DNA of 64,000 nucleotides from Yponomeuta sedellus (GCA_934045075.1 OW203736.1:9377109-9441108); one strand, 5' to 3'. Positions 23,986 to 51,426 are shown, counted from the first letter of the stretch. Program-made: numbers and translations. The notes: generated from the sequence alone by a model not told the origin.

Positions 23986-25511
23986 CTTACATAGTTTTTC
24001 GATAGAATTATATAAGCACGACAATGGTTGATATTTGCCTCAATTTGGCAGTCTACAAAGCAATAGCAGTACAATGTCATTCTAGGGGTATAACCCGCGC
24101 AAATTAAATAGGCATCTCTCGCGAAGAAGTTCGAATCGCGCGAGGCGCCGAGCTAAGTAGCACGGGTTATACCATTGCAATGCGATTGGTTGTTATACTA
24201 CAGATTGTGCGAATGAAACGACCATTACCGGACTAATATGACTCTATAGAATAACTATGCATTTTAAAGACTCACCCCCCTGGACAATTGATTGTGTTGT
24301 GTAATAGTTATTATTACTATATTATTATTCGCTCAGTCTATTAAAGTGTGTTACATAATTATAAGCACCTAAACTAAGTAATGGTTAAAATTACAATTAC
24401 ATACATACCTTACCTACTTCCGACGATTTTACAAGAGACCAAAAAGAGAAACGAAACGCCATGAAATAATCAAAATATCTCCTTAGGTTATATTATAATA
24501 AAGTATTTATATTCTAACAAATGAAAGGCAAAAGAGTGTAAGCGACACAAATAAAAAAACCCATATACTAAGTAAAAAAATCAAGTCCCGCTAACACCCT
24601 TCTGCCTTTCAAATGTTCATACATTTTTGTGTATTAGTATAGAACTGGTCTCTTACAATAACTGCATACATCCATCGGCATAACGCCTCAGAACCTCCGG
24701 ACTCCGGATTCAGTTATAGGTATACCACAATCTCATGAAAAATGGGTAAATTGAAGCACGCAAGATGTTTCGGGATAAACGCTAAAGTTCTCGATAGTGG
24801 ACTAGTATAGTGGATAGAGGTAACAGCTGAACTATGTATATTTCTATGAAAATATGACTAGTGGCGCCTCCCTCAATTGAAAATAATTTTGCTCATTCAA
24901 TTCAATTCTTGTTTTTTTGGATTCTGCCAATTTCAGTTCATTCACTACAACTTGACCCTTGCCACCGTCATGTTTGCACCCTATGACAGGGGCATAGAGT
25001 ACATTTTAAACTGTACAAGAGACTGGTTGTAGTGGCTCTTACGGTTAAAGCACTGTGAGATGCTAAACTCTTATTTCATAGTAAAACTTCTATAGACAAC
25101 TTCATAAACGTCACGTCCGGTCTTAGTTGTCTTTTGTTAAATTTTAAGCCACGAGATTGTGGTACACCTATAGTGGAGTGTAAAAAAACCAATGTCAAAC
25201 CACTAGATGTTGTTTTTACATTGACGTTTCAAGTTAGCACGCATAAACGCTTCGTTCTTTGAAGCGTCAGTGTAATAAAACATAGTATTTTTTTTAAATA
25301 ACTCGCCATGCTCATTATTAAATGGAATAATCGTCAACGTCAAACGTTATTAAATATCATTAACCGTTTTACCGATTTAAGGTTAACTACCCAATAATCG
25401 ATCGCGATTAGACCCGTCAAATGCAATACAATAAAAACATCTACCAAAGCCAGTGGTTCGACATTGGTTTCATACGCTTTGATCCAATGAGAATCAGCCC
25501 TCACTTATTCA

Positions 25512-39530
<14,019 letters not shown>

Positions 39531-41650
39531 CTTGAGAGCTCGGCGCTAACTAACTGCACAATATCCAAGGCAACTTCCTAGACCCATAAACGGATCAAAC
39601 AAGGCACAAAGAAGTCACTAATGAGTTCACTTTTATAACCTCACTTCTGTCAATGCAACACGAAGCAAAGTGACGAAATTATGATGATCTCAAGTGAACC
39701 AAAACTGGTTAGTCATACGTTTATGTATTGTTGTTGATTCTTGTGGTTAGTTTGCGAGATTTTCGATTATTTCACAGCTGTTTTCACGCACTTGTCAATT
39801 TAGCTGTCAAAGTTTTTTTTTTTATAATAGTCTTGTAATCTATGTATACAGGTGGTCTAAGTCTATGGCTAGACTTGGATAAGTCTGGATTTTTTGTTTA
39901 GCCTACAAATCATTTGGGAAAGAGGTTTTACCATATTATACGGTGTACATAACATGTAAAATTTTACCTACGTATAATATCGGATCTGCTGTAAACCGAG
40001 ACACGATTGTTCCTCGTTAGAAGTTGTTAGGTTGTTAGTCCAATAGCATGTTAGTTGTATCGTAACGCCTAAAACTAACTTTTCTATACATATAAGCATT
40101 TTGCTACTTCAAATCCAACAGTCAGAAGGATTTACTGGTGAAAATTGCTCCCTTGAGCAAAGGCTGCCGCCAACATAACTTTGAGACAAAAATTAAAGAA
40201 GCGTAGCGAAGTCAAGTAGGCAATCTAACTTGGTCGCAGACAGACAGAACTAGCAACTAATTTACGTACGCAAACGGACCTCGCTCTGCACTTCTGGGGG
40301 CTGCTCAGGAAAAGCACTCCGGCTCGGACTTTCCAGGATATTTCTTATATAACACTCAAAATACTTACATAGGTAAGACGGGGCTTCATCAATTTATCTA
40401 ACTGTCATTGCTTTACTCGCCCCGTACTTTCTATGTGTGGCCCTTCCTTGACATTTTCAGTACCTACATTTTGTATAAAAGTGAATTGAAAAGACGAAGC
40501 ATCTTTACCGCGCCCGCATCCCACGTCCGTTCTGTGGGGCCGATGCCACAAACATGTAGTTATAAAACTGTGAAAACTACACATACCTACGTTCTTTTTT
40601 GTATCTGAGAAGTCGTGTTAGTGGTGTCATCTCTTCTTGCTTCTCTCTGGAAAAATAGTATAAGCTAGTCAGTCTTTCTGTTGTATTGAGTTAATTTTGA
40701 GCTTGAGACAGCACTGATTCAAGACTCAAGACGGATCCAAGCGTTAGGTTCGAGTTCCACCATTTTCTCAGAGTTATTTTAAAATCGTCAGCAGTTCGAC
40801 CTATACCTACTTTAAAAAACCTATTTAGAGGCTAAAAATTCCACCCATGCCGGGATTCAAACCCGCGACCTCTGGCTATCCGTGCCAGCGCTCTTTCCAA
40901 CTGAGCTAATGGGCGACTCACCGGCATCAGTGAATTTGGAACCACTCTACAATATTCTCTGTATTACGTACAGGCACAGATTAGATAATAGTTACTACGT
41001 AACAGATACATCACTCCCATACTAAAGCGAAAATACCTACGCTATAATAGCCTACAAAATCTTAATAATAATAACTACTGTTCACAGCGAAGAGAAATAT
41101 ACCATAAGTACCCGCTCAAAGAGTCGAGATTGTGTTGCCCACCGTGCGACTCACGTGCAAGCGCGTCATCGCACGAATGCGCTAGGGTTACCTATGATGA
41201 TTATTACTGTAATAAAACGAATGTTGTGAAAGAACCATATTTATTTATTTGTCAGAAATATGTAATATAAAATGACAAACTGACTTTGTTTGAGTTGTTA
41301 TTACATCAGGCTGCCCTATTATCGCAAGCCAATTGCGGCGGCGTATGAAAAGCAAACATTAAGGTATCAAACTTAATTTTTCGTCATTGTGGGCGATTTT
41401 GACCGCCACGTTTATCCTGAAATTGGAATGGTTTCTATTTGTCCCTCTCTATTCCTAGACAAATATCTAAAAAGAAGGGAACAGACAAAACTGATTTTAG
41501 TTTTTGGATTGGGCGTGGCGGTCAGAGTCGACCACATTATATTGGTTTGAATTCGAGAAATACGTAAATATTTGACATCCATGTTTGTTGTACATGTTTT
41601 GTTTCTAATGTTTACTACGAAACACTAAAAAGCCAATTTAGTTGATCCTA
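39531..41650. other. Upstream region of the Tcp11-like gene
   Basis: Presumed promoter in the first few hundred bases; then AT-rich DNA with the SINE at 40.83 kb. The segment acgtacgcaaacggacc near 40260 recurs inverted near 42835. No gene seen. Confidence 0.5.
40826..40990 (-). mobile_element. SINE family A, full copy
   Basis: Reverse complement of the 3.9-kb copy, including the leader tacgtaatacagagaata and both internal promoter boxes. Confidence 0.85.
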
Positions 41651-41679
41651 AATTAAATTAACATTAAAAACAAATACAG

Positions 41680-41757
41680 GCACGACAAAGATGGATAACT
41701 ACCCATCTTTGTCGTGCACGACTCCACGACTTTTAGCAACTGCTAAAAGTCGTGGAG
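41680..41757. repeat. Two adjacent snap-back palindromes
   Basis: gcacgacaaagatgg with 7-base spacer and its complement (41680-41717), then ctccacgacttttagca with a 2-base spacer and its complement (41722-41757). Confidence 0.95.
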
Positions 41758-41817
41758 CGAACTATTATAAAATTGTTACTTTTGGCATTTTCCATCAATT
41801 AAAACTGTTTTTATACG

Positions 41818-42300
41818 GATTTATGCTCGTTTATTAAATTTTTTACAATTTTCCAACGTTTCGGCACTTTTTCAGGTGCCGTGGTCCCGGATGACGGTCA
41901 TCTGTTGTTTTTATACGGATTTATGTTTTTATACGGATAAAAACTTAAATCCGTATAAAAACGGAACGGATTTATACGGATTTATGCTCGTAAAAAATGT
42001 AATAAACGAGCATAAATCCGTATAAAACAGTTTTAATTATGTCTGCTAGTGTTAACCTTAGAAAATACTATTTTACATCAATTTACGACTATAAATTGTT
42101 GTGCATTTTTAAAAAAAAAAGACAGAGACACTTACGCATAATAATGTTAGAACGGATGTAGTTATTTAGAATCAAAATTAACAAGTCCACGAAAAATCAC
42201 GTGTCGTCACGGCACCTGAAAAAGTGCCGAAACATTGGAAAATTGTAAAAAATATAATAAACGAGCATAAATCCGTATAAAACAGTTTTAATTATGTCTA
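41818..42300. mobile_element. Penelope-like fragments in inverted and direct orientation
   Basis: A segment (accacggcacctgaaaaagt, gccgaaacgttggaaaattg, aaacgagcataaatccgtat) occurs on the minus strand at 41815-41890 and on plus at 42214-42290. A second segment (gtgttaaccttagaaaatac, catcaatttacgactataaa) is directly repeated at 42048-42112 and 42307-42370. The GGCAC...GTGCCGAAACGTT stem with GAAAC resembles the hammerhead ribozyme remnants of Penelope-like retroelements. Confidence 0.5.
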
Positions 42301-42994
42301 CTGCTAGTGTTAACCTTAGAAAATACTATTTTACATCAATTTACGACTATAAATTGTTGTGCATTTTTAAAATTTTTCGGTATAGCCACAGTACAGCCGT
42401 GAAAACGTGACAGACAGAGACACTTACGCATAATAATGTTAGAACGTATGTAGATATTTAGAATCAAAATTAACAAGTCCACAAAAAAAAAGCAGTTACC
42501 TTTATGTATTTATTTTACTTTTATAGTACCTACCTACCTAAATGTTTAAAGAAATAAATATAAGATTTAAAATACTACTTACCTTTCTTCATCTCTCGGC
42601 AGTGAAAAAAATGATAATAATTCATTTGTTTTTTTTACTTTTACACCCATCCACTGCACAATAATTACTTACGTGGTTTCGCGGCATTTCGAGTACTTAG
42701 TAAACGCGGGAAACATGCGGTGCGAGCGCTCAGGCAGGCGTAGCGCCCCTTTGTCGGTTGTATCGTGGACGATACGCCGAGCGGTAGGTATATAACGCGT
42801 GACCTTGAGCGAGTGACGGACGCCTGGTACAGGTCCGTTTGCGTACGTAAATTGGTTGCTATACCTACTTTTTTGCATAGTCATGTAACGCGTAACACTA
42901 CTAAGTAGGTAGGTACTACCTACTGAATGCACGCAAGTGCGACGTCATGTGACGGACCAGTGTTATAATAACTTATCAGGTTAGCAATACTTAA

Positions 42995-44038
42995 CCTCCT
43001 GAGTCCTAGACCAATTAATTTCAAAAATTTCAAAACATACTACTATTTTCTGAAAGGTAATAAAAGTGTGATGCCCGGAAAAATAATTTTAAAAATCCCC
43101 CCTCTCCCCCTCTCTATTTATCTAATGTCCTCATATGAGTACGCTAGGCGTCAGTTCTCGTATGAGGAAGTAAAGAGTTCATACAAAGTTATTCGAAATT
43201 AGGGTGTGAGTAGAATAAAACACTTTATATAATTATTGAAATCAACATCCAAAACTTTAGTTTTCAAAAGTCTTTTATTTCCTTACAGCTATAATCATAA
43301 AAATCAGAATTTTTTAGTATGATTACTTACTTCTAATAGAAAATCACATTGAGATCAACAAATTATCTAAGCAATTCTACATTCTAGTACCTAATTGGTT
43401 CTAAAAAACTCTTGCCCTGCCTTTTTTGCTGGAAGATCTGTGTTTCTTGAATTGTTTCAGTATCGGTTTAATTTTTTTCGTCATCCGAACTGGAATTTCT
43501 ACTAGAATGAGTAGGTAGAACCAGTTCATTTTCGCTGTCTGATAAAGTTTCACCATCAGATTCATTCAGGCAATGGAAAATATCATCTTGCAAAACTAAA
43601 AACAACACCAATCTTTAGAACGAGTGTCATCTGTGAGCGCGTATAAGCATCCCAAGAGTTGTGTTGAGAACGAAAGTGATCATATGAGGACATAAAAAAG
43701 AAAAGCTACCCCACAAAGCCAAAATTGATGATTTGTATGAAATATTGGTTTCCAAATATACCTACATATTACCTCTAACGGTTTTGTACAAAAAACAACA
43801 AAAAAAAAGTAAAATTTTATCGAAATATTTGGATAAAAAATATAGAAACTCACCGCGCGGCATGATGGCTCCTTCATCTATAGTTTTACCGTCGCCACAC
43901 AAAAAATAATATTGATTCAGGTGTGGCAACATCTCGTCCATGCCCCAAACACCGCGAAATTCAAATATGTGTTTATGAGTTCGTTCTTGATTTTTTAGAA
44001 GTCTATGTCATCGTGTGAGGTCTCACGGTCTCAGGAGG
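42995..44038 (-). mobile_element. piggyBac-like element remnant, 1044 bp, TTAA-flanked
   Basis: TTAA at 42991-42994 and 44039-44042. Ends are CCTCCTGAGTCCTAGACC and, inverted, CCTCCTGAGACCGTGAGACC (9 exact bases, then similar). An internal inverted motif (tgtcctcatatga / tcatatgaggaca) occurs near each end. TTAA duplication and CC.. ends fit piggyBac-type elements. Confidence 0.72.
43468..43863 (-). pseudogene. Possible N-terminal transposase remnant with an intron inside the TTAA element
   Basis: ATG at 43863 starts a 10-nt coding exon ending in a clean donor (CGCG|GTGAGT, GT at 43853). An acceptor (tttttag) at 43596 resumes the frame: MPR-VLQDDIFHCLNESDGE, TLSDSENELVLPTHSSRNS, SSDDEKN, stop at 43468-43470. 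Beyond the TAA the same frame stays open for about 28 codons (TDTETIQETQIFQQKKQGKS FLEPIRY). The acidic, Ser/Asp-rich composition resembles the poorly conserved N-terminus of piggyBac transposases. No catalytic region remains, so the assignment rests mostly on the element ends. Confidence 0.5.
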
Positions 44039-44884
44039 TTAAATGGCTTCACCTTTTATGTACAATTTGATTAGTAACCTTTATATTACATACTGTCGTG
44101 TAAAGCATTTGTACAGGTGTTTTTAAAATAATATTTTTTTACTTTTCCTGTGCTTTTCCCGAGCGGCCCCCACAGTGGATTGCTTTTTCTCTAACAGCCA
44201 GTCCATTTTAAACTTGAGAGAATTTACCTACTTTCATCTTCTTTGCTTTGCCGCCTTGATTGTATGCGGGATTAAATTTTATACCACCTAGCTGGGCTCA
44301 ATCTTCTCAAGTCGTTCTACCGTGAGTTTTCTAAACGTGTCGGACTATGCATCAAAAGCTGTTGAACAAAAGTTGACCCTCTAGTGCAAGGTAGTAGTAC
44401 CATTACGCCTACCTAAATCTTGGGGGTATAGTACCTATTTCTGGTTAGGACAGATTGGCAAAATTTTCAATTGCTACCTTGAAAGATCTAGTACAATTTA
44501 TTGCTTCTCTTCCACTTAGGTAGTTGTCAGAGACTAGCTCTTACTGCGCACAGGATAGAGCTCTTTGATAATAACATAGTTTACGATCCGTTGTTTGATG
44601 TAGGTATCTACGATGGACGGTAGTTATGTCACGGCTGAATATCCATGGACCATAACAAACTTGATAATGGGGTACATGGAGCTCTTTCATCGTGTGTTGA
44701 AAAAAACTATCCACGTTACAACGGGCCGCCGAAGTACGAACTCAGCGATACGACCTTAAATATTTTAAATATTTTACACATGTTAGATGCCAAAATACTA
44801 GTGCAAAAAGAGCCTGGCCACGTGCGGCCATCGGGCGGGAACGTCACGGGAACGGCCTTTTTCACTTTTATTGTAGTCTCGAGT

Positions 44885-45205
44885 TTCGAGCGGTGGCAGC
44901 GGAGCGGTAAAACGACGTCTTCGCATTCGGGAGGTCTAGGGTTCGCATCCCGGCATCCCATCCCATGTATCAATTGACTTTGTTTTCTAAGTAACGTACC
45001 TAGTTACATTTGTGAAGTTATAGAAGCGATACTACTAGCTAGAGTGAAGGAAAACTTCGTGAGGAAATCTGGGAGATTAAGGTGTTCACATAACTCAGGG
45101 CTTAAAATTGCCAGTCCCCGGTGGGCACGGGTGATTAAGCCCATAATCTCTCCCCGAGAGAAGGCCTGTGCCGTACAGTGGGACGTATATAGTCTGTATT
45201 CTAAT
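44885..45205 (+). mobile_element. SINE family D, full copy
   Basis: Head gagcggtggcagcggagcgg and gggttcgcatcccggcatcc; body gaaggaaaacttcgtgagga; end acagtgggacgtatatagtc. It is the best preserved copy in the window. Confidence 0.8.
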
Positions 45206-47126
45206 TATACGTAGTATATTGTACTCTAACTTCGTATGTCTTTAAAGAAATTTGAGATTAGAATCGTCGTCCTTGAATAGACCTCTAGAGTGAGATAGGT
45301 GGAAATACAACGTCCTATGTAACGTAGCAAGCTCCGTGCTGCTTGGGTAGATTAGAAATTTAGATACGCTCGGAACGGGGGCAAAAACTATACTTATGGT
45401 ACTGCTGGTACTTATACTATACGAATCACTGTGAATGATAGGGCTGTACGAACAAATAACGGAATACTAGGTTATGTAAAAGTAACAGGTGCCGACTCAG
45501 ATAAGTGCTATAACGTAGTACCTACTTGACCATAATCATAATATTTTCATAAAGTAAACCTGTAATTAAAATCGTAAAAAATTAGTTCTTATGATGCATT
45601 AACTTAGGGTTATGTTAGTGTGTTGAAAGTACCCTATAAAAGCTAAAGCACTGAAACGATGACTGATGGAAGAGGAGTGTCTGAGGTAAGTATTTAAACA
45701 CCTCAGACACCTCACGATGTTTTCACGACGAGAAAGAAATATTTTACACAAAACACAAGCGTAATATAAAAGAGTAGGTACATAGGCGAGCTTATTTCTA
45801 TAAATATTTCTTCCAGCCAACCAGGTCAGAACCCAATTCTTTCCGCGGGTGTCGTAAAAGGCGACTAAGGGACACAAACTGGGGGGGGTGGGCAGCAGCG
45901 CCCCCTGCTGTACAATTCCACCGAACTGCGATCCCCAACCGGCATGCCCAGCGTGGGGATTATGGGCATTACCCTCTGTGATAGCACAACGTGGCGCTCT
46001 TTAGGGGAGGGCTATGTCCAGCAGTGGACTAGTATAGCCTGACGACGAACCAGGTCACTAGCGAAACGATAAATTCTATGACCATCATGGACTCGTGTTT
46101 TTACAAATAACACCGTAAAGAATTTTCACTCAAAAAATCTGTGTGACGACCCTACAGATAGGGAGAAAGCGTTTAGCATAGTAATAACCGTATTTGGAGC
46201 CAAGTGGATGAGACCGAGCTTTGTCAAAGGCTTTTTTATTTCTGTTTGTAAGAGCCAGATTCGTGTTCAAAGCAGTTTTCTGTAGGCAATGTTATTCTGT
46301 AAAACAAAACATAGTCTGCCTAGGTATACTATATTGGATTAGATTAGGAGTAGATTAGAACTTTTTATTGTACACACCAGAAAACAAAATACCTAAAAAG
46401 GTTTACATTACTAAGGGCGAGATAAATAGTCGCTTCTCAGAACGAGTCTTAGCGAAAGCACTTGCTTAAGAATCGATTTGTCTATCATAGACAGTACTTT
46501 GGCACTCTCTAAGTCGCGAAACCCGGTCTAATTCTTAGCATTCGCCTAAGAACATGCTTAGCTAAGCAAACGTCTACTTTGATACTTAGCTAAGTTAGCC
46601 TGGAGTAATGCTTAGGGAAGATTGAGTACGGACTTTGGTTAAGCAACGACTATTTAACTCGCCCTTAGTGTTGCCGTACGTCGATGAATGCGTGCGTGCA
46701 TGCAACGACTTATGAACGTTGATGAAGCGAAGGTGATCTGTCAGGATCGTGGCAAGTGGCATTTTTTTTGTCATTCCTAACAACGTTTTTTTACTTTGGT
46801 GGTACATCTGAGGTGGCACTGCACCGTTTCTGCTTTTGCTAGAACCTAACAACGTTTGTTCTCGGACTTCAAATTTGTTTTTGTTATTTTATTTCTCTCT
46901 TTTATATTTTTATGTAGTCGTTTGCCTACCATTATCTAAGGGCGCTGCTTGCTAGACAGTAGAAAACATAAAATTAAGATGGAAGTGTCATTTCTTTTAT
47001 ACCATAGACGACATTAAATAAACACTAGTTTTTTTTAAACCTTAAATATATTTTTTCGGGCTTTTGGGGTCCCAAAAATGTGAAAAATCCAGTAACTCTA
47101 ATAATAAAACAAACATATTAGATTAA

Positions 47127-47202
47127 AAACCTATTTAGAGGCTAAAAATTTCACCCATGCCGGGATTCGAACCCGCAACCTCTGGCTATCCGTGCCAGAT
47201 AT
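47127..47202 (-). mobile_element. SINE family A, truncated head
   Basis: Contains the tail, box B and half of the head, then stops at ctatccgtgccag; an AT-rich run follows. Confidence 0.8.
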
Positions 47203-48244
47203 ATATAATATAATATATTAGATTAAGTTCTTCCATTGATTTCTTAACGTTTTCTAAAAAGGGTGTAGCTACACAGAAAAATAATTTCACGAGATAACTC
47301 GAATATTGATAAACGCTCTATAGACGGCGTTACGTTCAAGGTGTCACGTTATCATTTGAAACCTGAGTTTGAAACCGATTTTTATGGCACGTTTTTGTAC
47401 CACGTGACTACAATGGTTTTCGACAGGTCACTGTTTGCAATATTAGTCGTAAAGAAAAGAAAAAAATTGCTACGTTTATTTATTTTTCAACATGGCCCCA
47501 CAGATTATATTAAAAAAAAAGTGCAAGTTCTCCATGCCTGAAACCAGATATAATATAACTGGTATGGACTAACTGTAGATTTATATAGTTATTGATTTGC
47601 TGATTTATTGATGGATTTTTAATCTGCCAATGGCTGCGAAGAGAAGTTATAAAAACTAAATATTTACGTTGTTAGTCTCAGAAACTTAAAAACTCTACAT
47701 TTATGAAGCGCGTATATCGCAAATTTCATACAACGAGATACCTTAACCAAAAACTAACATTTATTGTTAGTTTACACAACAAACTCAAGGTCTAAATAAT
47801 GGACGTGTTTAAGGAAAAGGAAAACTCTGTAGATATTAAGTAACTACATATTCTCAATCTCAGTGACATCGAGGGTAGAGTAGAGAACGCATTATTGTAA
47901 AAAAAAGTACATAACACCGTTTACACCAAACCCAGAGAGGCTTAAATAACATAAAATTTTGAAGCCGCCCATTGGGAATTCCCAACAAAGAGTTTTAGAA
48001 CGTTCTCGCCACTTGCAGTTCGGAAAACGGGGGCGAAACTGCTCAACTTCTAAACTCTCGTAAGCTGTATTGTTAAAGAAAGAGTGTGCGGGAATTTCCC
48101 AACAGTTACCAGCTCTGTATGTGTGGGAGGAGCGTCCCTGGAATTTTAAAGAGACGACTGGCTGATTTTTTCTTTTTGCTTTGATAGATAAACTTTATAT
48201 CTACTGTATAGTTGACGGCGAAGTCAGTCTAAAATTATTCTTAG

Positions 48245-48770
48245 TATTTTTAGGGTTCCGTACCTCAAAAGGAAAAAACGGAACCCTTATAGGATCACTT
48301 TGTTGTCCGTCTGTCCGTCCGTCCGTCTGTCTGTCAAGACCCTTTTTCTCAGGAACGCGTGGAGGTATGAAGCTGAAATTTATATCAATTACTCAGGTCT
48401 ACTGCCCCTTGAAGCTGTGAAAAAATCAAACTTCTAAGCCAACGCAATCAAAAGATACAGCCGTTTATGCCGCAAATTTTCGACACTTGCAAGGGAATCA
48501 AAACCTACAGGGTGCTTCCCGTGAACTCAGAATCTTGAAATTTGGTACGAAGCAACGTCTTATAGCATAAAGGAAAAATTACGAAAACCATAAATTTTTA
48601 GTTGCATCACATAATATATATTTTTTTAATAATTTTAAACTTACTACCCATTTCCTCATAAACGCGTAGAGGTATTAAATTGAAATTCATACCAAATACT
48701 CAGGTCTATAATACAGGTTTGTACGGAACCCTCGGTGCGCGAGTCTGACTCGCACTTGGCCGGTTTTTTT
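48245..48770 (+). repeat. Dispersed lepidopteran-type repeat 'agggttccgtacctc'
   Basis: Starts tagggttccgtacctcaaaa and cggaacccttataggatcac, then ccgtctgtccgtccgtccgt; ends tgtacggaaccctcggtgcg and ctcgcacttggccggttttt. This pattern is familiar from many moth and butterfly genomes. No open frame of note. Confidence 0.7.
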
Positions 48771-48960
48771 AATGATTCGCGATACTCATATATAGTCATA
48801 TATTAAACGGATCTCATCACGATTATTTATTAAGTAAAACGTTATTAATTACCTTATTTCCTGACTTTTCGGCAGCGTTACAGTTGCCGTGGTCTCGGGT
48901 AGACTGAAATGGCGAATACAGTCAATAATTGTGGGTGACTACCCACAATTATTTTATTTA
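48770..48960. mobile_element. Penelope-like repeat piece
   Basis: Contains aatgattcgcgatactcata, cacgattatttattaagtaa, cttttcggcagcgttacagt and tgccgtggtctcgggtagac; ends in a 13-bp snap-back hairpin at 48924-48953. Confidence 0.55.
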
Positions 48961-49261
48961 TTAATTATTTTAATTATTCGCAGCTGGCCGACACACAACA
49001 CTCGCTACGTCCACGGACAGGTTCGGTGATAAGGCGCGTGATTTGTACTTAGCACTGGATTCCACCTACTTGAAAGCTTGAAACCATCCTCTCTGTTGAA
49101 ATTCTTGTGGATTTCAATTTCAATTGCTTCCCGAATGACTCTACGATAATAATATCGATCGGTTTTACATTACCTAATAAATAATCGCGATTAGACCCGT
49201 TTAATATATAAAAATAATTCTTAAAGTTAAGACAACGTAACATAACAACATTGGCCTCTGC

Positions 49262-49330
49262 ATCTACGTAATGTATTTTCTAAGGTTAGACTGTCCGTAT
49301 AAAAACAGTTTTAATTTTATCTACGTAATG
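49262..49330. mobile_element. 45-bp insertion with a 12-bp target duplication in a family F repeat
   Basis: atctacgtaatg at 49262-49273 and 49319-49330 brackets 45 bases made of two Penelope-like pieces (ttctaaggtta, ccgtataaaaacagtttta) in an orientation different from 42.05-42.3 kb. Confidence 0.75.
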
Positions 49331-50429
49331 ATTTATATAGCGTTCAGGGGCAACTTCACTCGTACTAGATGGGTGAAGGGACTGCTCGGACGCTGATGTG
49401 CTTAGGACATTGTTTAAGATGGATTAAGCTTTCCCAGCACATACACCTTCCCGACAGCTTAGTCAATCTAATTTTGCCATCGTACGTAACTTTGAAATTA
49501 GAGGAAGTCATTGGTACATGCCCGCACTGGGGATCGAACCCCAAAACGATGAAAGTAAAGACGGCAACGGACTAAACACTTGTCGATCTCGTCGTCGGCG
49601 GGACAGAGGCCACACAGAAGGGACATGGGATGGGATCGCGGAAAGGACGCAAAGCGTTGCATAGAAATCGCACACCCTCCCCGCTAGGCTCTTCTGTGTA
49701 GGCTTCATTCATCGCTCCTTTCAGTACATTTTGTATGAAAATGCTCTTTTTCCGGGCCCTTTCTGTGTGGCCGCTGGTTTAGTGTTGTTTGCACTCGATG
49801 AATTCTATTCTTATAGCCTTTTAATAAGTAAGCATCTAAGGTTTATTTTTGTTTGCATCTAATCGTTGCACGTCCCGGTTCCTTGTAATGTGTTAAGACC
49901 ATAACAATAACATCTCATCCAAAGCCTTCCAAAGTCCATAGTGACTATTTCTGTTTTTACGAGTAGAACTCTAATCTGTTATGTTACTGTTACCTTGGAG
50001 GTCAGTTATTTGGAATAGAAAGTAATATTGAAATCAATGTATCTTTTTATGTTAAGAACTTTCTCTATTAAGCCTGAAATGTATATCGGGAATTGAACTA
50101 ATGACATTACAAGCTAAGTAAATATTTCCGAAGAAAAAAAAGACTCTACATTGATTTTTCTGTTAATTCTCATGTAGTCAGCCAATAAATCAAGTTGGGT
50201 CAGCAAATTTCACTTTTGGTCATCTCAATAAAAATCATCATCAAATGTGGTCAGCAAATCGAACTTGGTCCGCAAATATTTTTTCATTTAATAATTTGGA
50301 ATTATCTGTTCCTCAAATTGATTATTAAATTTCTGCTGCATTTTAATGCTGAAAGTTTTTTTACTGCTAACCGAAATCGTACAAATTTGCTGATAGTTAA
50401 ATTATTCCCAAACGGAATTCACAATTCAA

Positions 50430-50640
50430 TCAATATGAAGGAAAACATCGTGAGGAAACCTGACTGTCTGAGGTGTCCAAACTTAGTAGCCAGAGTCTGA
50501 GGTGTCCAAACTTAGGTACCTTAGCGCTTGAAATTGCCAATCCTCGGTGGGTGCGGTAATTGAGTAATTGGTAATTAAGCTCACATTCTCTCTCGCCGAG
50601 AGAAGGACTGTGTCCTGCAGTGGGACGTTTATAGACTACA
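50430..50640 (+). mobile_element. SINE family D, headless copy
   Basis: Starts at gaaggaaaacatcgtgagga and ends tgcagtgggacgtttataga. It contains a short internal duplication (gtctgaggtgtccaaactta twice). Confidence 0.75.
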
Positions 50641-51053
50641 TAAAAAAAAAAGTTCACAAACAATCCCACATTTTTTCACTTCAAAGTACAAACCAATAGG
50701 AGTTAACAAACTATCCGTCGAAAATAGCCGTCGATAGACTTCGTAACTTAACTGAGGTAAAGTCTGGCTAAGTTAGCTCAAGTTCTGCCTCGAAAATTCG
50801 CAACTCTGAAAAATCCTCACTTCATTTTTAATGGCGCGCTGCCGAGGGAACCGTATAAAGAAAACCTGCAAGTACATTCAACGGCACACCATCCTATACA
50901 TCCATGTACTCTGCTCCATCGTATTACGAGCAACTTTGCGACTAAAATATATAGGGCGCTGCGCTGTCGACTGTACCTACATATCACATCTACTTTCTTA
51001 CGGAAATTACTCTTGATACTGTAACATTGGCCTTTGCGTCTACGTAATTAGAG

Positions 51054-51425
51054 AGAGAAGCGCCCATGGCCTAGTGGAACCGAGTGATTGGAACCAATCA
51101 CTTAGGATAAGCACCAGCAGGCGCGGTCAGGTACTGGATGGGTGATCATCCCGTGACGACCGCTTTAGAGTGGTGTTTTTTCGGAGTGCTTCCGCGCTTC
51201 GCAAGGCACGCTAAGCCGTTGGTGCCGGCTGTCGTGTAGTGCAGTCGTTAAGCCATATCAGATGCCTTATGCCCGGCTTGATAACTTCTGGCAGTAAGGC
51301 CCGCCACTGCTTTACAATCCTCCACCAACCCGGATTTGGTTCCCGTGGTGGAGTATGGCCTAAGCTTCCTGCAATGCAGCAAGAGACCCGTGCCCCAGCA
51401 GTGGGGACATACACATGTTAACATC
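51054..51425 (+). mobile_element. SINE family E, full copy
   Basis: Head gcgcggtcaggtactggatg followed by ggtgatcatcccgtgacgac; complete body and end cagcagtggggacatacaca. Confidence 0.75.
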
Positions 51426-51426
51426 C

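Larger units (their letters stand above)
20500..25511. other. Intergenic region between Paf1 and the Tcp11-like gene
   Basis: Holds the fold-back element at 21412, a direct repeat of about 130 bp (21625-21800 and 22150-22280, both with caatgtacattgaattgt), LINE ends at 22.5 and 22.8 kb, the MITE at 23.2 kb and a SINE at 23.8 kb. The short open frames (for example 20688-20969) show no family features. Confidence 0.65.

Noticed and set aside
42669..42932. 87-codon minus-strand frame
   Set aside because: No domain, no splice context; part of it belongs to a sequence repeated near 40.25 kb.
44645..44977. 110-codon plus-strand frame
   Set aside because: Runs into the tRNA-like head of a SINE; no family features.
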